Origin: Rhynchosporium graminicola
Taxonomy: Eukaryota; Ascomycota; Leotiomycetes; Helotiales; Ploettnerulaceae
Length of the DNA: 64,000 nt
Direction of reading: 5' to 3'
Assembly (NCBI GenBank): GCA_900074885.1
Contig: FJUW01000004.1
Span: forward strand, 1,965,633 to 2,029,632
The position numbers were made by a program, and so were the translations under genes. The notes under the pieces are model-generated. The model had not been told where the DNA came from, made no database searches, and saw only the letters and a program-made list of their open reading frames with translations. Positions 19,083 to 31,906 of the stretch are shown here, piece after piece; the first letter of the stretch is position 1; every line of letters begins with the position of its first letter.

Positions 19083-22000
19083 GCGAGGATCGGCCGACAG
19101 GTAAGAAGAGAATGAATAGAGTTTCGGCAATATGTGCGACATTAAGTTGGCGGTCAATCAACAAGCGTACTGATTAGATTCGTGTCATGCAGGGACCTGT
19201 ACTCTAATTCTTTTCGTACAGGGGGAAAATTCAAATGATTGACTTGGATATCCTTGCACATATGGTGATTGGCAATGCACATTCTTGATTTATTGGCTTC
19301 CCCCTCCTGTAGCCCTTGGCATCTCGATTCTTGCAGCTGCACAGACGCCGATCATTCGGGCGTGAAGAGGTAGGTACGGAAGTATATATATAAACCTAGC
19401 GGCTGATCAAGAAGTCAATGTGCGCGCAGCCAGTATTCCAGCCACACTATTTACAAACCCAAAATATCTGATATCTTTGGCATGCGGCCCTTGGTGGTTG
19501 TAGTAAAAGTCGTTCCGCCCATCGAGTTCCCTTGCTGAAATTCCGGGTAATTCCTCTCGACAATCAGCCTAAACGCACATTTAGTGAACGCTGTTTGGTC
19601 ACATGTGTTTGTGCTACTGAATCAACGCGCTAGATGGCGAATGTCCGAGGTCAAGACATGCTACTTATATTCGGCCTCAGACTAGACTGGTTCAGGCACG
19701 TGGACCGGCACTAGTAAGAAATAAATGCAGCTATTTTCTATGGATTTGCGTCCGAGAGTTAGTACCTCTTGTCTGGCGGTGTGATCAACCCGCTCTGAGG
19801 TGTCAGACTGACACGTGCTTGATAGCTTAGAACGTAACTACGAGATCAATTTTTCTCCAAGATACTATTATATGTTTCCACACTCCTGAGTAACATATTT
19901 TAAAAATCTAAGACTTTGGATTATTTCTTTAGATGGGGATGTGTCTTATAATTTATGTATTTTGAAACTCTGTCGACATCGGGCTAGAAGTACATACACC
20001 GTTACACAACCACATATAGCATCTCGCTGCAAGCTAGGTGATCCGTTCGGAAATACTATCACTGACACTACCTAAGGGCATACGAGATACATTTAGATAC
20101 GGAGCCCCGAAATCCTAGAATCGAAACTCCCTTTCCCCCTTTATATATTCTCATGCTCACTAAGGAATTGTTACCAACTTATGCAAACTTCTCGAGATTC
20201 TCACACCTCAACGTAAGGCACAGTAATCAGTTCTCATTTCCGCATGTCAAGCTGCCTGCAGGGTTATTACAAGTTACATCAAGTATCCATTTTGATATTC
20301 TAAACGCTCTGCACATACGAAATCACCAGAAATCATGGATACACTTACTTCGGCATAGAAGCATCACCAAGACTTACAGCGAATGGACTTACACGAGCTT
20401 CTGAATATTAAACCTTCATAAATCAACGCTATTGAGTATCGGCTCTTTATAAGCATTCCCCTCAAGAAAAATCTTGATGACCTTCAGGGGAAAAGATAAG
20501 GATCTTATTTGACACATGGATTTCTTTAAAGTATTTATTGATTGTCAAAATACTTTTCGTCAAGTGCTCGAGGTCCTCTTACCTCGGTTCCTTTACTTTA
20601 TCAAGCGAGACTATCTCTATTCTACTCTTTAAACTCTAGAGTGACTCTCTTAATCATATCGAGTATGTGATCATAGGTCACATTAAGAAGGTTTAAATGA
20701 AGGAGGCCACATGCAGCTTGAGTCACGGACAGTCAGTCAGATGATACCTAGTTATTTCTCACTAGTGACACGATTCAGTTACGGGCCAGTATCGGCGCTA
20801 TATATACTAGGGGACTTCCAGCCTAATTCTTCTTCTCTCTTCGTTTTCCTATTCCCTTCATAGTAGACTACTAGACTGAGGGGATTGTTCTTGGCGTCCC
20901 TCCTTGTTTTATCTTTACTCAATTACCGTCGCGACTCTTGTGTCGCTACTACATCGATAGAGTATTAAACTAGTAAGAGAAGTAAGAAGGCTTAATCAAA
21001 AGTAATACCACCTTGACACCTTGATTATTATCTGTAGTACAAGACGCTTTTAAAAGCTGCTTGATTGAAATTCGATAAGAATTACTCTTGATTTAAAACT
21101 TCTCAACACAGTAAAAATATATAGATGTACATAAGCTTCAATATTACCATATGCTTAGGTCATACTTGATCATACCACTCATCTTGCTCAACAAATCTGG
21201 GCTCTTATTCCAAGCTATCGAAGCCCCTCGTAAAATTTCAGCATTCCGAGTAACTAGCGGGGTATAGAAGTATTAATCCTAATGCCCAAGTTTACTACTA
21301 ACATCTTATGGGCTACGGTAAATCCCGCACACATCTTTTTTTATTCGAGTTCTTCTGCTCCATGCTGTGGTGCGTCAAGTTCAGTCTGCTCTTTATGTTT
21401 CAGCTCACCACCACGGGCTTATTCATGTATCCGCGCCTCTAGTGGTTAGTTGTGTTCTTCACTATCTTGAAATATGTGGACGATGTTGCGAGCCATTTCA
21501 AAAGAATGCGCGAGCATACAGGCTTGCGAAAAGTTCCGCGGAATATGTGCGAATGAGGTCTGCTCCAGGTACAATGCTAATGAAACAACGTACTAAGTCC
21601 GTGGAATCAGCCCAGATACACTCGTGAACAGAGATTAACGGCAGTTGGCTTGAAGGCTACGATCCTTTCGCTTGCTCGTCGAATTGATTAATTTGCCTTG
21701 ACTCTGGTAAACAGTCTGCATCTGGAATCGGGATTTTGGCGGCCTTTGCTACTATTGCTATTGGACTGAGTGCATAAGATAGCTTTTCTTCACATTGTGC
21801 CTTTCATATACCGTCCTTCTGATTGAGTGTCATGCTCTTGGGTATAAAGACGCGCCTACGTAATGTGCGGTAGGAATAGGCTACATAGCCTTTCCTCACC
21901 TACCTAGGTACCTTTGGCAGATCTGACGGGATACCCTGTTTCCCCAAGGCTATGGTCGTAGGGCTCTCTGGAGGGGAATCCATCCCAAGAACAGCAATCT

Positions 22001-22668
22001 TTCTGACCGTAACTCATTGAGGGTCCCAACTGTGCCAGTTAAAGGAGCCAGCGAAGTGCTTTACGAAACGATATTTCAAGAACTGAAGTAGCATAACAGA
22101 AACTCCTTATTTATTATAATGCGACTCTCGAACGGAAGTCACTTCCACGTGCTCGTCATTAGTATCTCAGAGTCGCGAACAGATGCGCAAAGTTTTAGCA
22201 ATAAGGAAAGAGCTGAAGGGGGATCGTAGGTACCGTTTATATATATATATATACCTGTGCGGCCACAATGCCCGCGTTTCCGCCACAGGCTCCACCAAAA
22301 TGATCTGCCATGGTACTTATACTGTATGGTGGTGGTCCAACTGGATGGAGACTTCAAGCTTCTACCTACAACCCAACTTTCTTTGCATAGAACCCTTTAC
22401 ATTCAATTAATCTTCGAGATGATCCCCGCTGCTACTGCATTGCCTGCGTTTACCTTCTATGTTGCATATCAAGTATCATGATCAGTGCGATGCATCACTC
22501 TGTACTCATGTAGGTAGGTAGTAGGTGCCTCAGATGGCAGTTTACAATGCAATCGCTAGCTCGAGGCATCAACCCCGGTCTGGGACAAGCTCAGCTCAGC
22601 TGCCCAAGGCATTTCATTATAAGTAATTAAAGGCCGACTCCGAGCTATCTTTTCGTACTCAGACACAC
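19083..22668. other. Long gene-free region, partly AT-rich, possible LTR debris near 20.65-20.96 kb
   Basis: No coding family was recognised. Around 20650-20955 there is a TATATATACTAG box, then a pyrimidine-rich tract and an end ...GTCGCTACTACA, which together resemble a solo LTR. However, I could not find matching target duplications or a second copy. TA repeats occur near 22234-22253. The open frames are short and without ATG or motif support. Confidence 0.35.
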
Positions 22669-23874
22669 ATGCTCAAGTTCTTCCAAACGTTTAATTCTTC
22701 TGACCCGATCAGGTTCGTAAAAGCACCACGACAAAGTCATTCATTACCTTCCTATACATCCGATAACCACATTCCATGCCACTACCTACTCACAATAAAA
22801 CTACACCAGTCCCATCCAGATCCAGTACTTTCGAGAATCCTTCCGTTTAAGGACTATCGCAGATATTGTGGATACCTCGTCTACCCGCAACACGGAAGCC
22901 TCACCAAGGCTTACTGGAAGACGATGGATGCACTTAGGCTTCGAGACATCATCAAACTTCTCGGATCAATCCGACCGGGAGCAAAAGGCGCGCTCTTTGT
23001 CAGCATCAATATCAAAGACTGTTCCAACAAACTGACAAAGGAGAATGGCAAAATATAACATCGGCATCTCTATCCTAGACACGCGCGATTTACATCAGTC
23101 GGCTTCCACTCCCATCCAGACTCGACACTATGTCGTTGGATCAAAAGACTACTTTATGCAAGTGTCCTGCTTTCGGTACCTCACTTCACTATACTCTATC
23201 ACAAATACAAGAGGACATCAATAAATTGGTTGCTGGCCGCGACTCCATACTGATCGTCCATCGTGGTAAGAATGATCATCGTTTGCTCGAAGCAGCCAAG
23301 GTCAATATCCAACCGCTTTATACATTAGATACACGGGACGCGACCCAGCACATCTTTGAGCTTGATTCGCGATGTACTCTCCAGCAAATTCTATCACTCC
23401 TCGAAATCCCATATGATCCCGAGATGCTTGGAAATACGGGTAACATTGCGAATTTTACCTCACGGGCTATGCTGCTCCTAGCTGTTCTTGGTACCAAAAA
23501 GCTTGAGCAGGAAGAGCAAGGTCAAAACCCTTCTCCTCGGACTGGAAAACTGTCTGTCTTATGAAAGCCTGCAACGACTGGCCAGGGAAACACTTGCTCG
23601 CAGAATCAGGAGAAACGAAATGAAGCAAGCGGGGAGAGGAGTCGTAAAGGAGAGTTACGTGCGAAAAGAAGAGGAGAATGCAGTACTCGACAAGGTTGTA
23701 GCGAAGCACGGACTAAGGGTTTCATGGCTGCAAAGGGGAGAAGTACTTGAGGGAAGGAAGTGTAAATGGTGTTGGAGATGTGAGAGTGGAGTGGCTACCA
23801 AAACTCACGTCACGCAAAGGAAGAACACCAGACAGCGAGACCTGATCAAGAGCACTTCGAGAAATCATCCTTAA
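22669..23874 (+). pseudogene. Decayed Gfd2/YDR514C-like (DEDDh RNase H-fold) exonuclease gene
   Basis: Three plus frames together resemble the family. The first frame, from ATG 22669, ends in ALFVSINIKD. The next reads YNIGISILDTRDLH...QTRHYVVGSKDYF (about 23050-23160). The third reads DSILIVHRGKNDHRLLEAAKVNIQPLYTLDT...LLEIPYDPEML...ANFTSRAMLLLAV (about 23175-23490). No GT-AG intron fits between them, so at least two frameshifts have occurred (near 23045-23058 and 23160-23175). The acidic residues expected at the first catalytic motif (DxE) read N and K, and the Asp expected in the last motif (GND-A) reads Ile, so catalytic activity would be lost anyway. A further frame (to 23874) may be the C-terminus. 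Family assignment rests on remembered motifs. Confidence 0.6.
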
Positions 23875-24086
23875 TACTTTAATAGCAATGAGATAATTTA
23901 TCATTAGAAATCCCTCAAAACAATCCATGAAAAGGCTCAAACTCCGGCTCAGGCTCGTGTCTTGAACTCTAGTTCTATGACGCACCCGGCTCTGAAAGCT
24001 TGTCTACGTAGCTCTGAAGGCTTGGTGCGTGCATGAACCTTATGAAAAGATGGAGTTTAGGGAAGTGGGAACGGGACTGACTCTAG

Positions 24087-24115
24087 GTATGTATGTATGT
24101 ATGTATGTATGTATG
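24087..24115. repeat. (GTAT)n microsatellite
   Basis: About seven uninterrupted GTAT units are seen directly. Confidence 0.95.
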
Positions 24116-24891
24116 ATTGTGAATGGATTGAATCCGTTTCTGCTGATTTTATCTTACTTATCAGCTTGATAGGTGTCTCGATCTTGGTGGTCTGGATTGA
24201 TTCGTTTCTGCATTCTATACGACTTAGTATATCATCCATCCATCACCGGCCATAACGACAGGACACCAAATCTCACATCTCATATCTCTTATGTGGAGGC
24301 CCGGTGAATGAACATCCCATTCCCAAAAGTACTCTCGGTGGATGGTGAAGCAAATGAGGCATTTTCTTCTCTCCTGGACCCTCATCCCAAGTCCAAGGCA
24401 CTGATTCACTCACTCACCGACATCATTACGGTCTCGTATCGTATCGTATCAATTCATTCATTCATTCTTCATCAGCTCCCGTATTCCCCCACAGACCCCG
24501 CATCCCAGACCCCGAATCCCTGTTTCACTATCCCCATCCCATCCCATCCCCAGCCCAGCCCAGCCCAGCACATCCCAGCCGCAGCCGCAGCCGCAGCTTG
24601 GCTCAGCCCTGAAGACTATTTCTGGTGCTTGGGTCTGATCTACCAGCCAATCACAATCAACCACACGGCCAAGCGACCAGGATCTTGAGGTGGGGCCAGG
24701 ACGTGGCTGACGTTACAGGTGGGTGCCGAGTGCCGGTTTATTGTGGAGACTTTTCTTCTAGGAGAAGAAGAAGAGGGAGAGGGATGGGATGGGAGCTGGG
24801 ACTGCGTGATTTCTTGGAGGAGGTGCGTGTCTGGGATTGAGAGGTATGATGATGATGACGATGATGGTGGTGATGATGATCTGAGGGAGGA

Positions 24892-24900
24892 TATATAAAG
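24892..24900 (+). promoter_or_regulatory. TATA box candidate upstream of the 25163 gene
   Basis: TATATAAAG lies on the plus strand about 263 bp before the ATG at 25163, followed by a C/A-rich presumed leader. It is the best-formed TATA element in this part of the window. Confidence 0.4.
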
Positions 24901-25162
24901 TCTCGATGCTGCCGCAGTTTGCAGAATCTTTTATCCATGAAGCCAAGGTTATAACATAATATACGCACTCCTAGGAACAGAACAAACGGATTCCTCAGCC
25001 TGTTCACGTGAGAATCATCAATACCAACATCAAAAGCACTACAACACATACCCTACCTATCATCACAAGCCTTACTACCTACATCAAACCTCAAGAACGT
25101 CCCAATCACCAAAACCCAGCACAACTCAATCGCCCACAACCACAACCACCCATAAAAAGAGA

Positions 25163-25399
25163 ATGGGCGCATCAATCTCCACCCGTCGCCACTTCGGCCC
25201 CCTCGTCTCCTCCGTCAACCAACCACGGCCAGGAGAGGACCACAATAACAACAACAACAGCGAGCATCATGATAATCTCTCCCAAAACGCAAGGACGCAT
25301 TCCGGGGTCGAGAGGAGTGAGAATGGCTATGCGTATGCTTACGGTCTTGGAGGTGTGGGGAGGAGAAGTAGGAGTATTAGGAGGGTTTTGAGTGGATGA
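25163..25399 (+). CDS. Candidate small basic protein with possible myristoylation signal (78 aa)
   Basis: A single exon from ATG 25163. It starts MGASIS, which fits the MGxxxS N-myristoylation pattern, followed by a basic STRRH, an Asn-rich run (HNNNNNSEHHDN), and an Arg/Gly-rich end (GLGGVGRRSRSIRRVLSG). A TATA box and a typical C/A-rich leader lie upstream, supporting a real transcript. I do not recognise the family. The G-rich, nearly stop-free sequence downstream on both strands means a chance frame cannot be ruled out. Confidence 0.42.
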   Translation: MGASISTRRHFGPLVSSVNQPRPGEDHNNNNNSEHHDNLSQNARTHSGVERSENGYAYAYGLGGVGRRSRSIRRVLSG

Positions 25400-27298
25400 G
25401 TGAGGGATGGTTGAGGGTTGGAATTGGGATTGAAATATGGGATTGGAATTGAGGGAGAGAGTATTTTTATGAGTGTGAGCGGAGGGAGGGTATTGATGGG
25501 GCTGGGGATGGAAGGGAAGAGGAAAAGGAGAGGAGAGGAAGAGTGTCGCCACACTGGTTGATGGTTAAAGCATAGAAGGGGGTGGGATTAGGGTTCCTGT
25601 ATGGATAGGAGAGGAGACGAGAGGCGAGACTTGAGGAAGGAAGAGGTCTCAAGAAGACAAGGAAGATACCAAGTTCCACCACGAAGCGAAGAGTTTGTGG
25701 TTCTTTCTACGGGATACGAGACGACCAAGGCCACGGGATAATTATATGACCAAGATCATTAGCACATTAGCGAATAAATATCTGTATGAATAAAGTATTT
25801 GCATATTCAAAGACTCAACCTTCCCTTCGGTTTCTCTTCAGATGACGACTCCCAAGGTATCCACGTATCGCGCCAAGAAGAGGACGCAAACCAACCCAGA
25901 CCAAGCCAACCAGCACAGCACGGCACGGCACATCACCCGTTTCTTTGAGACTTGGCCTTTCCAATTACAATCCCATCCCAGCATTCCGCAGCGTGCGATG
26001 GCCGTTCATTCCCTTTGTAACTACAAAAATGAAAACATTCCTCTCGAACGACCGATAAACGCTACGCAAGATAGAAACTTGGACAGACCATCCAAGTTTC
26101 ACCGTGCCGAATAGATCATTTGGAAAGCGGAGGGTATCATTTCGAGATCAGAGAAGAAATTCACAGATACTGAGGTGTTGGTGCAAAAGTCATTATTCGG
26201 GGCGCCATGGTGTATATCTAGCTATATCGTGGTCCCATCAGTGTGAAAAAGGAGAAGATAGCTGTCTGACTGTATCTGGACCGAACACTCAATAAACTTC
26301 TTATTTGAGCGAGCCACTTATTCATCTGCCTATCCATCCATTCATCTATCTATCCTGTAACCGCTATTATCCAGATCTAGCATCTGGAGACCAGAGCAGA
26401 GACCGAACCATGACGCGAAGCGGAGCGGAGCAGGGGCTTGGGAGCCAAGTTTGACCCTGCCTGACAACAAGGGAGGGAGGAAGCTCTTGAGATACTTTGC
26501 TTGTGGTTGTGTTTATGTATGGGTATAGTTTACAGATGATACTGATGATGCTGATGATAGTTATTTCCCTCCATCGAAGGTATGCTCTTCTGAAGGCCTC
26601 CCGGGGGAAATGGAGATCTATCTACCTAAAGGCTTATATACACCAAGTATCGAGGAATGCCTCAGAATAGTTTCCGTGCCCTGATAGGCAGGTGAGGCTA
26701 CTGTGCCTATCTCCGCCAGTTGAGATAATTACGCCAGAGTAAATGAGATGGAGCAAGCTCCTGATACAGGTAGAGACCACCAATGGCGAAGGATAGTAGT
26801 AGTCGTAGAAATAGTCCCTTACCTCCGCTCTGCCGTTCTCCGTAGTCGTCCATCCATCCTATAGAAATACACCTCATCTAGACGCCGTAACCAATTGTAA
26901 CACAAAGAAATTCGTCCTGTAGTCGTACATATCAAGTGAGCCTAAGCTAACAGCTCACGGAGCATCGCGGTGCTCTTCCTCCCGATCAAAGTTCCTCTCG
27001 GAGGGCACCACGCTGATCCAAGGCCGTCGTGGCCCCGGGGTCTTTCTGAGCACAAGTCGCTCGGTGCCTTTCGCAAATCTTGTCGTAGAAGTACGGGCTT
27101 CGGGAATGGCGATAAGAGCAAATTCTATAGAGAATCATCGAAAAGCCGAGTTGTCTAGAGTCAAGGCGTCAAGAAAAATAAGCGTCTGGCGCCCACGTCT
27201 CTTCGAAGTCCCGCTGTGCTGCTCGTAAAATATCTATTGACTTAGATTTTGCTCACAGCCCATCCCAAGCGATTTAGCAGGGAGCACGCACGCCTGAT
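25400..27298. other. Gene-free region
   Basis: The first ~300 bases are strongly purine-biased (GGA/GAG runs) on the plus strand. The rest holds only short frames of 60-90 codons. No RNA gene or transposon ends were recognised. Confidence 0.4.
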
Positions 27299-28400
27299 CT
27301 AATTCTGGTAGTGGTCATATTGCTCGTAATGTGGGGTATTACTATGGCGGTTTTGTTCTCCTGCTGTCTGCCTTGGCGAGCGTTGAGATGTCTGCGAACG
27401 TCGGGAGTCACGAGGTTCACGTATCTGAGAAACGGTTTTCGGATTTCTACCCTCGTAATCGTTCCTTGAGGAACCAATGGTCTTCTCCTCGTCGCTCGCT
27501 TTGTCTTGGTCGCCATTCACTTCTTCGTAGTTCAGGAATTTGATGAGAGCGTAGAAGCCCGATGCTAGAAGGGAGCCGAGTGCAGGTCCGAGCCTGTAGA
27601 ACAATTGTTAGATTTGATAATGTTGCATTTAGATGATGTCGTTCTTACCAGTAGATCCAGTGATAGCCGGGGAAGCTTCCCATCACCACATTGGGTGCGA
27701 AGGCTCGGGCAGGATTGAGAGCTCCTCCAGTCCAGTAGACACCGAACAGTTCTGCAACAAAGAGGGCCAAGCCAATGCCGACAGGAGCAACAAACGTCGC
27801 TTTTGTTTTCTGGCTTTGTCAGATTTTTGCTAGACAACAAATTCATCCAATCCGTCCACGTACTTCGGCTGCAAGCATAAGAATGGTGAAAACAAGCTCG
27901 GTGGTGAGGAACATCTCCAGGAAAAGTCCTTGCGCAACCGACATGCCTTTCGTCAATTGTACGTTGAACATCACCTCCGGGGCTGGGATGATACATTTCA
28001 CTACCGCAGCAGCAGCAACAGCACCAACTATTTGAGACACGAGAAGGAAAGCTGATCGTAGGGGCGGTACGACCCCTGTTATACACAGTGATAGAGTGAC
28101 CTGCTTTGGTCAATTTCTCCCCATAATGCATCTCGCGGCAAATGTTCCACTTACAGCAGGATTAAACAATCCACCACTCACTCGGAAAAAGATCCAAACA
28201 GTGATAGCAAGACTGAACCCAAACACCAAAGAGATATACGTCAATTGCTGAAGATTGGGCCCCGTAGATACAGTTGCTGTGGAACTGGACATATTCGCCG
28301 TTTGGGTTCCGCCGAATGCGAAGAAGAGGAACAGGAACGTTCCGCAGAACTCGCCCAGCGAGGCCACGAAATGGTCGCGAATAGAAACTAATCGAGGCAT
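27299..28400 (-). CDS. Aquaporin / MIP family channel (312 aa, 4 exons)
   Basis: Exons on the minus strand are 28155-28400, 27864-28100, 27649-27809 and 27299-27593, with introns of 54, 54 and 55 bp (GT-AG). The protein has the two hallmark loops: NPA at residues 80-82 (GGLFNPAV) and NPAR at 193-196 (GALNPARAF). Conserved hydrophobic segments surround them, including GEFCGTFLFLFFAFGGTQ in helix 1 and the final GYHWIYWLGPALGSLLA. The cytosolic C-terminal tail of ~80 residues is long, charged and S/R/Q-rich. It should be an integral membrane channel for water or small solutes. The arginine after the second NPA is the usual selectivity-filter residue. The start MPRLVSIRDHFVASLGEF matches the family well. 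The residues of the other selectivity positions were not worked out, so water versus glycerol is not decided. Confidence 0.93.
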
Positions 28401-31400
28401 CTTGTAATTATCGCAGGTAAGGTATATTAACGAATAAAAGTTCTTGCGGGCAGGAAAAAGAAGACATGCCCAGATATTTGTCTAGATCTGTGACTCCACT
28501 ATTCAGGCCGGACCCTTTGTTGAGCATTGAAATTGATGGCATCGGCAGATGAACAACACGGTGCGAGCGTCATTAGGGCCGTTCGCATTTCTGCGTTCCA
28601 AATCATGAGTTACGGATGCTCTTCGCTGGCTAACACAGAGCCTCGGAGCCTCGCCCGCAACAGTCTGGCTTGGCGATTGTACTACTCGAAGTCGATGAGC
28701 GAAGGCGGCTTATACTATAGACTAGACTTAACGGCTGCCGACTTTGACGTCTAAACAAATTTCGCCGCTCGTAGACATTGAATGAAGAATGACAGTTTGT
28801 TGTTATAACATAGATAGCAATTATAGTGAAGTTCAAAGTTCTTCTTTGCAGTTTTACAGACTTGCTTAGTGGGCTGGCTTTGATTTTGATTACAGTACCT
28901 AAGTAAACACGTCCCAAGAAGAGATTCAGTCTAAACCAGCGATATCCGCTGCCCTGCCATCTGAATTGTACCACCTACCTAGTCTGTGCACTCGCCAAGT
29001 CGCTCGAAACTAGCAACCAGAGAAGCTAACTAAATTCTATAGAATGGGACTTCGGTGTTGAGGAATTTCCTCTCGCGCGAAATCAAACTCATCAGCGAAG
29101 TAAAGTCAGCAAATGTGTATACGACTTTGAAGTGCTACCTTAGTAATGACCTGTGATATTTTTGTGACTTTCAATCTTAGCCGATATATAAGATAGTTCG
29201 TGGAATAATACCCTACTTTTAAACCTAGTTCCGGCCCGAAAATTGTTACCCTGGTGGCAGTGCAGCGGATGGTCGTAATTTATGACCTAGTAAGATGCAA
29301 TTTCCTCTGACTAGGGTTCGAGGAGGTCGGTGGACGCGGTTAGAAACCTGCTTCCAATCCTCATTTAACATAGATGAATTGCGACGACGACTATGAAGTA
29401 TTATCGGGATTTTCTGTTATACCCAAGGTTAATCTATACTACTAGACAATCTGGGCGTTGAAAAGTGCAACAGCTTGCTGACCTACATCATAGAAAATGT
29501 TTTCATTACGGGAGGTTCCGGCCACGATACAGTTCTGAAGAGAGGCAGAAGCGGATGGGAAAGTAATACACCCAGGTACCCCTAAGGGTTTAGAAGTGAC
29601 GTACTTCGAGCTGGAAAGTTTCAGTACCGCGCCCTAATCATCGGATTCGACTAGTATTTGCGGGATGAACTAGTGTTTTGCATATACTGCTAATCATTCA
29701 CTTGTCGTTCTGTTTTTATATGTTTCCATTTCCGAAGAAAATCTCGTCTCGAGGAAAAGTATTACTATCTAATAAGTTGGAATAGTTCTTCGGAAAAAAG
29801 AAACGGAAATAGTGAGTTAAGATGAACGTGGTTGAAAATATCAACCAGGATTGTAGCAGCGACAGCCTTGGCCCACAGAACTTACATCCTTGATGGAAGT
29901 AGTTCAGTAATAAGAGAGGCTGTGTTTCTATGACTTTTGTACATGAAAAGCCGTTTCCACTGGCCTACAGTACATGGGAAGCTGAAACATATAATTCCAG
30001 CTTAACAGCCAAAACGATTCCTCACTTTCCCACGTTTACGACCATGATACGATGTTTCGATTATCGTCATTACCCAAATCCCTCTCGACGTATAAGCATA
30101 CCTCAACATCTCCTTTCCCTCTTCCTGATTATGATAAAAGCTTGATATACTCAAGTCTCAAGCAACGCGCACCAAGTCTGATCTATCCGATTCTGAGAAT
30201 TTTGAACCCCTTCTCCAAACCCGAGACTTTCAGAATCACATACTGCTCTCTCAACATTTGAACTATAAGATTTGTTCCTATATTCAACCGTTCATCCCAG
30301 AAGATACACACGAGGTACCAATGTGATCTCTTCTTCTTCGCGCCCGCGTTCTATGTAGGCTTTAGGAATACGATAGATTGCATGTAGAAGAGCAGGGCCG
30401 GGGTAGCTTGAGAGTAAAAATCATATCAGGATTGTTGAACAGAGATTAAGACAGAGGAGTGGAATAGTGCATAGTACAATTACCGTCATTCAATTAGTGG
30501 TTGTCATCAACGATGAATATATCATCTCCCAACACTTTCCTTTTATTCACCGAAGAAACGAATCAATCTTATGCCTTAATATTATCAAAATACCAGCAAA
30601 ATACCAGCATCCACAACCTCTCCTCTCCCGCAGCTTAAGTGACTACATAATCCCCATCTGCACATCATAAAGCGAAGTTTCTTGTGTTAGCGAATCCTGG
30701 ATACCTTGCTGCCTGATAGACAAGCTAGCTCGTGTAAGACGGGTGGTGCGGTTTATATACACAGCCAAGAATCGAGTAGTATACTTACCGAAGCTTCAGG
30801 TGATCTTGATACAGCTTATTCACAATTTGATACTTAGCTAGAGAGCGTAGCAAGCAAACATTGAGTACAAAGAAAATTCAGGTACTATCAATATCGTTCT
30901 CGCTCAACTCTGCTCTACGAGTGTGGTATGAGAGCTACGCCTACTGAACTCATGTATGGTTGGTTTCCAGTAATAATATTACAAGAAAGCCTTTCTTTGC
31001 CATGCTTTTACTACAAACTCCCTTAGCTCATCAACTACCCTTTCTCCCCATCCCAAACCGACACACTAAAGAGCAACGATTCAATAACTAAACTTTCATC
31101 GCCCATTCTCCCCCCCCCCCACTTCGATACTCAATCCTCACATGCACAAAATTCTCAAGACCATCCTTACACCACTGACTCCGAGCATGTTCTTCCAAAT
31201 CTCGCCTCTCGATCATACAAAAACAACCTCCCAAAACGAAACAAGGCTTGGCGTTCTCCAAAGTCTAGATACAGAACCTCCTATGGCTGCGTACGAGGTT
31301 GATATTACAGTTTAGTTGTTCTGCTTGGATATGGGGTCTTGGAAGTATTTTGTAAGCTATGTTAGCTTTGATGCACGTAAAGACATGCTTTTCCTTGTTA

Positions 31401-31906
31401 TGTTGCGCATCCGTCGACTTAGGATGGCAGCAGGATTTTCCTCTTTTGCCTTTCGACGAAAGGTTCACTAGATCACACTTTCAGCACACGACTTATTTAT
31501 ACATAGCATTTCCTCTCGTTCCTAGGGGTGACTGCAGGGGAGTCATATCATGATCAGCACTAGTTTCGACGGCGCTTCTAATAGCTACCCGCGACGTCAA
31601 ACGTGCGAGGCATAGAAAGAGAGTGATGATACCGTGTATGAACCAGCTCTGTTGCATTGCCTCGGAATGAAATCGATCTACAAATATGTAAAACAGATAT
31701 ACAAAATCTATATGCGTGAATTTTTGATACATGCTGAGAATACATCTGCGAGAAAGAAGGAAAATAGCCAGATAACTCCTCTAGACAGCCGTGACATGCG
31801 CCTCGTTAACACCTCCTATCCAACACCTATGATCACAGACGTGTTTACCTCATGTTCCCTCTGCTTTCGTCAAATCGTCGATATCACTGCCAACATCGAC
31901 ACCTTC
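28401..31906. other. Long gene-free region
   Basis: It holds the aquaporin upstream region (to about 29 kb), then ~2.9 kb where only short frames occur and no motif, repeat or RNA gene is recognised. A C10 homopolymer lies near 31111-31120. Confidence 0.4.

Larger units (their letters stand above)
23875..25162. other. Intergenic, rich in simple repeats
   Basis: Holds a GTAT microsatellite (24087-24115), CGTAT and ATTC short runs near 24430-24470, CCCAT/CCCAG and GCAGCC runs at 24526-24600, and GAT-type runs at 24848-24882. The last ~200 bases before 25163 are C/A-rich like a fungal 5' UTR. Confidence 0.5.

Noticed and set aside
20650..20960. Possible solo LTR
   Set aside because: Has a TATA-like box and an ACA end, but no clear TG start, second copy or target duplication could be found.
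21367..21627. 86-codon plus frame
   Set aside because: Begins with a non-ATG codon and shows no similarity to any family. Surrounding sequence is non-coding.
24526..24600. CCCAT/CCCAG/GCAGCC run considered as a CRISPR-like or regulatory array
   Set aside because: Irregular short tandem repeats without spacers; ordinary low-complexity DNA in a eukaryotic genome.
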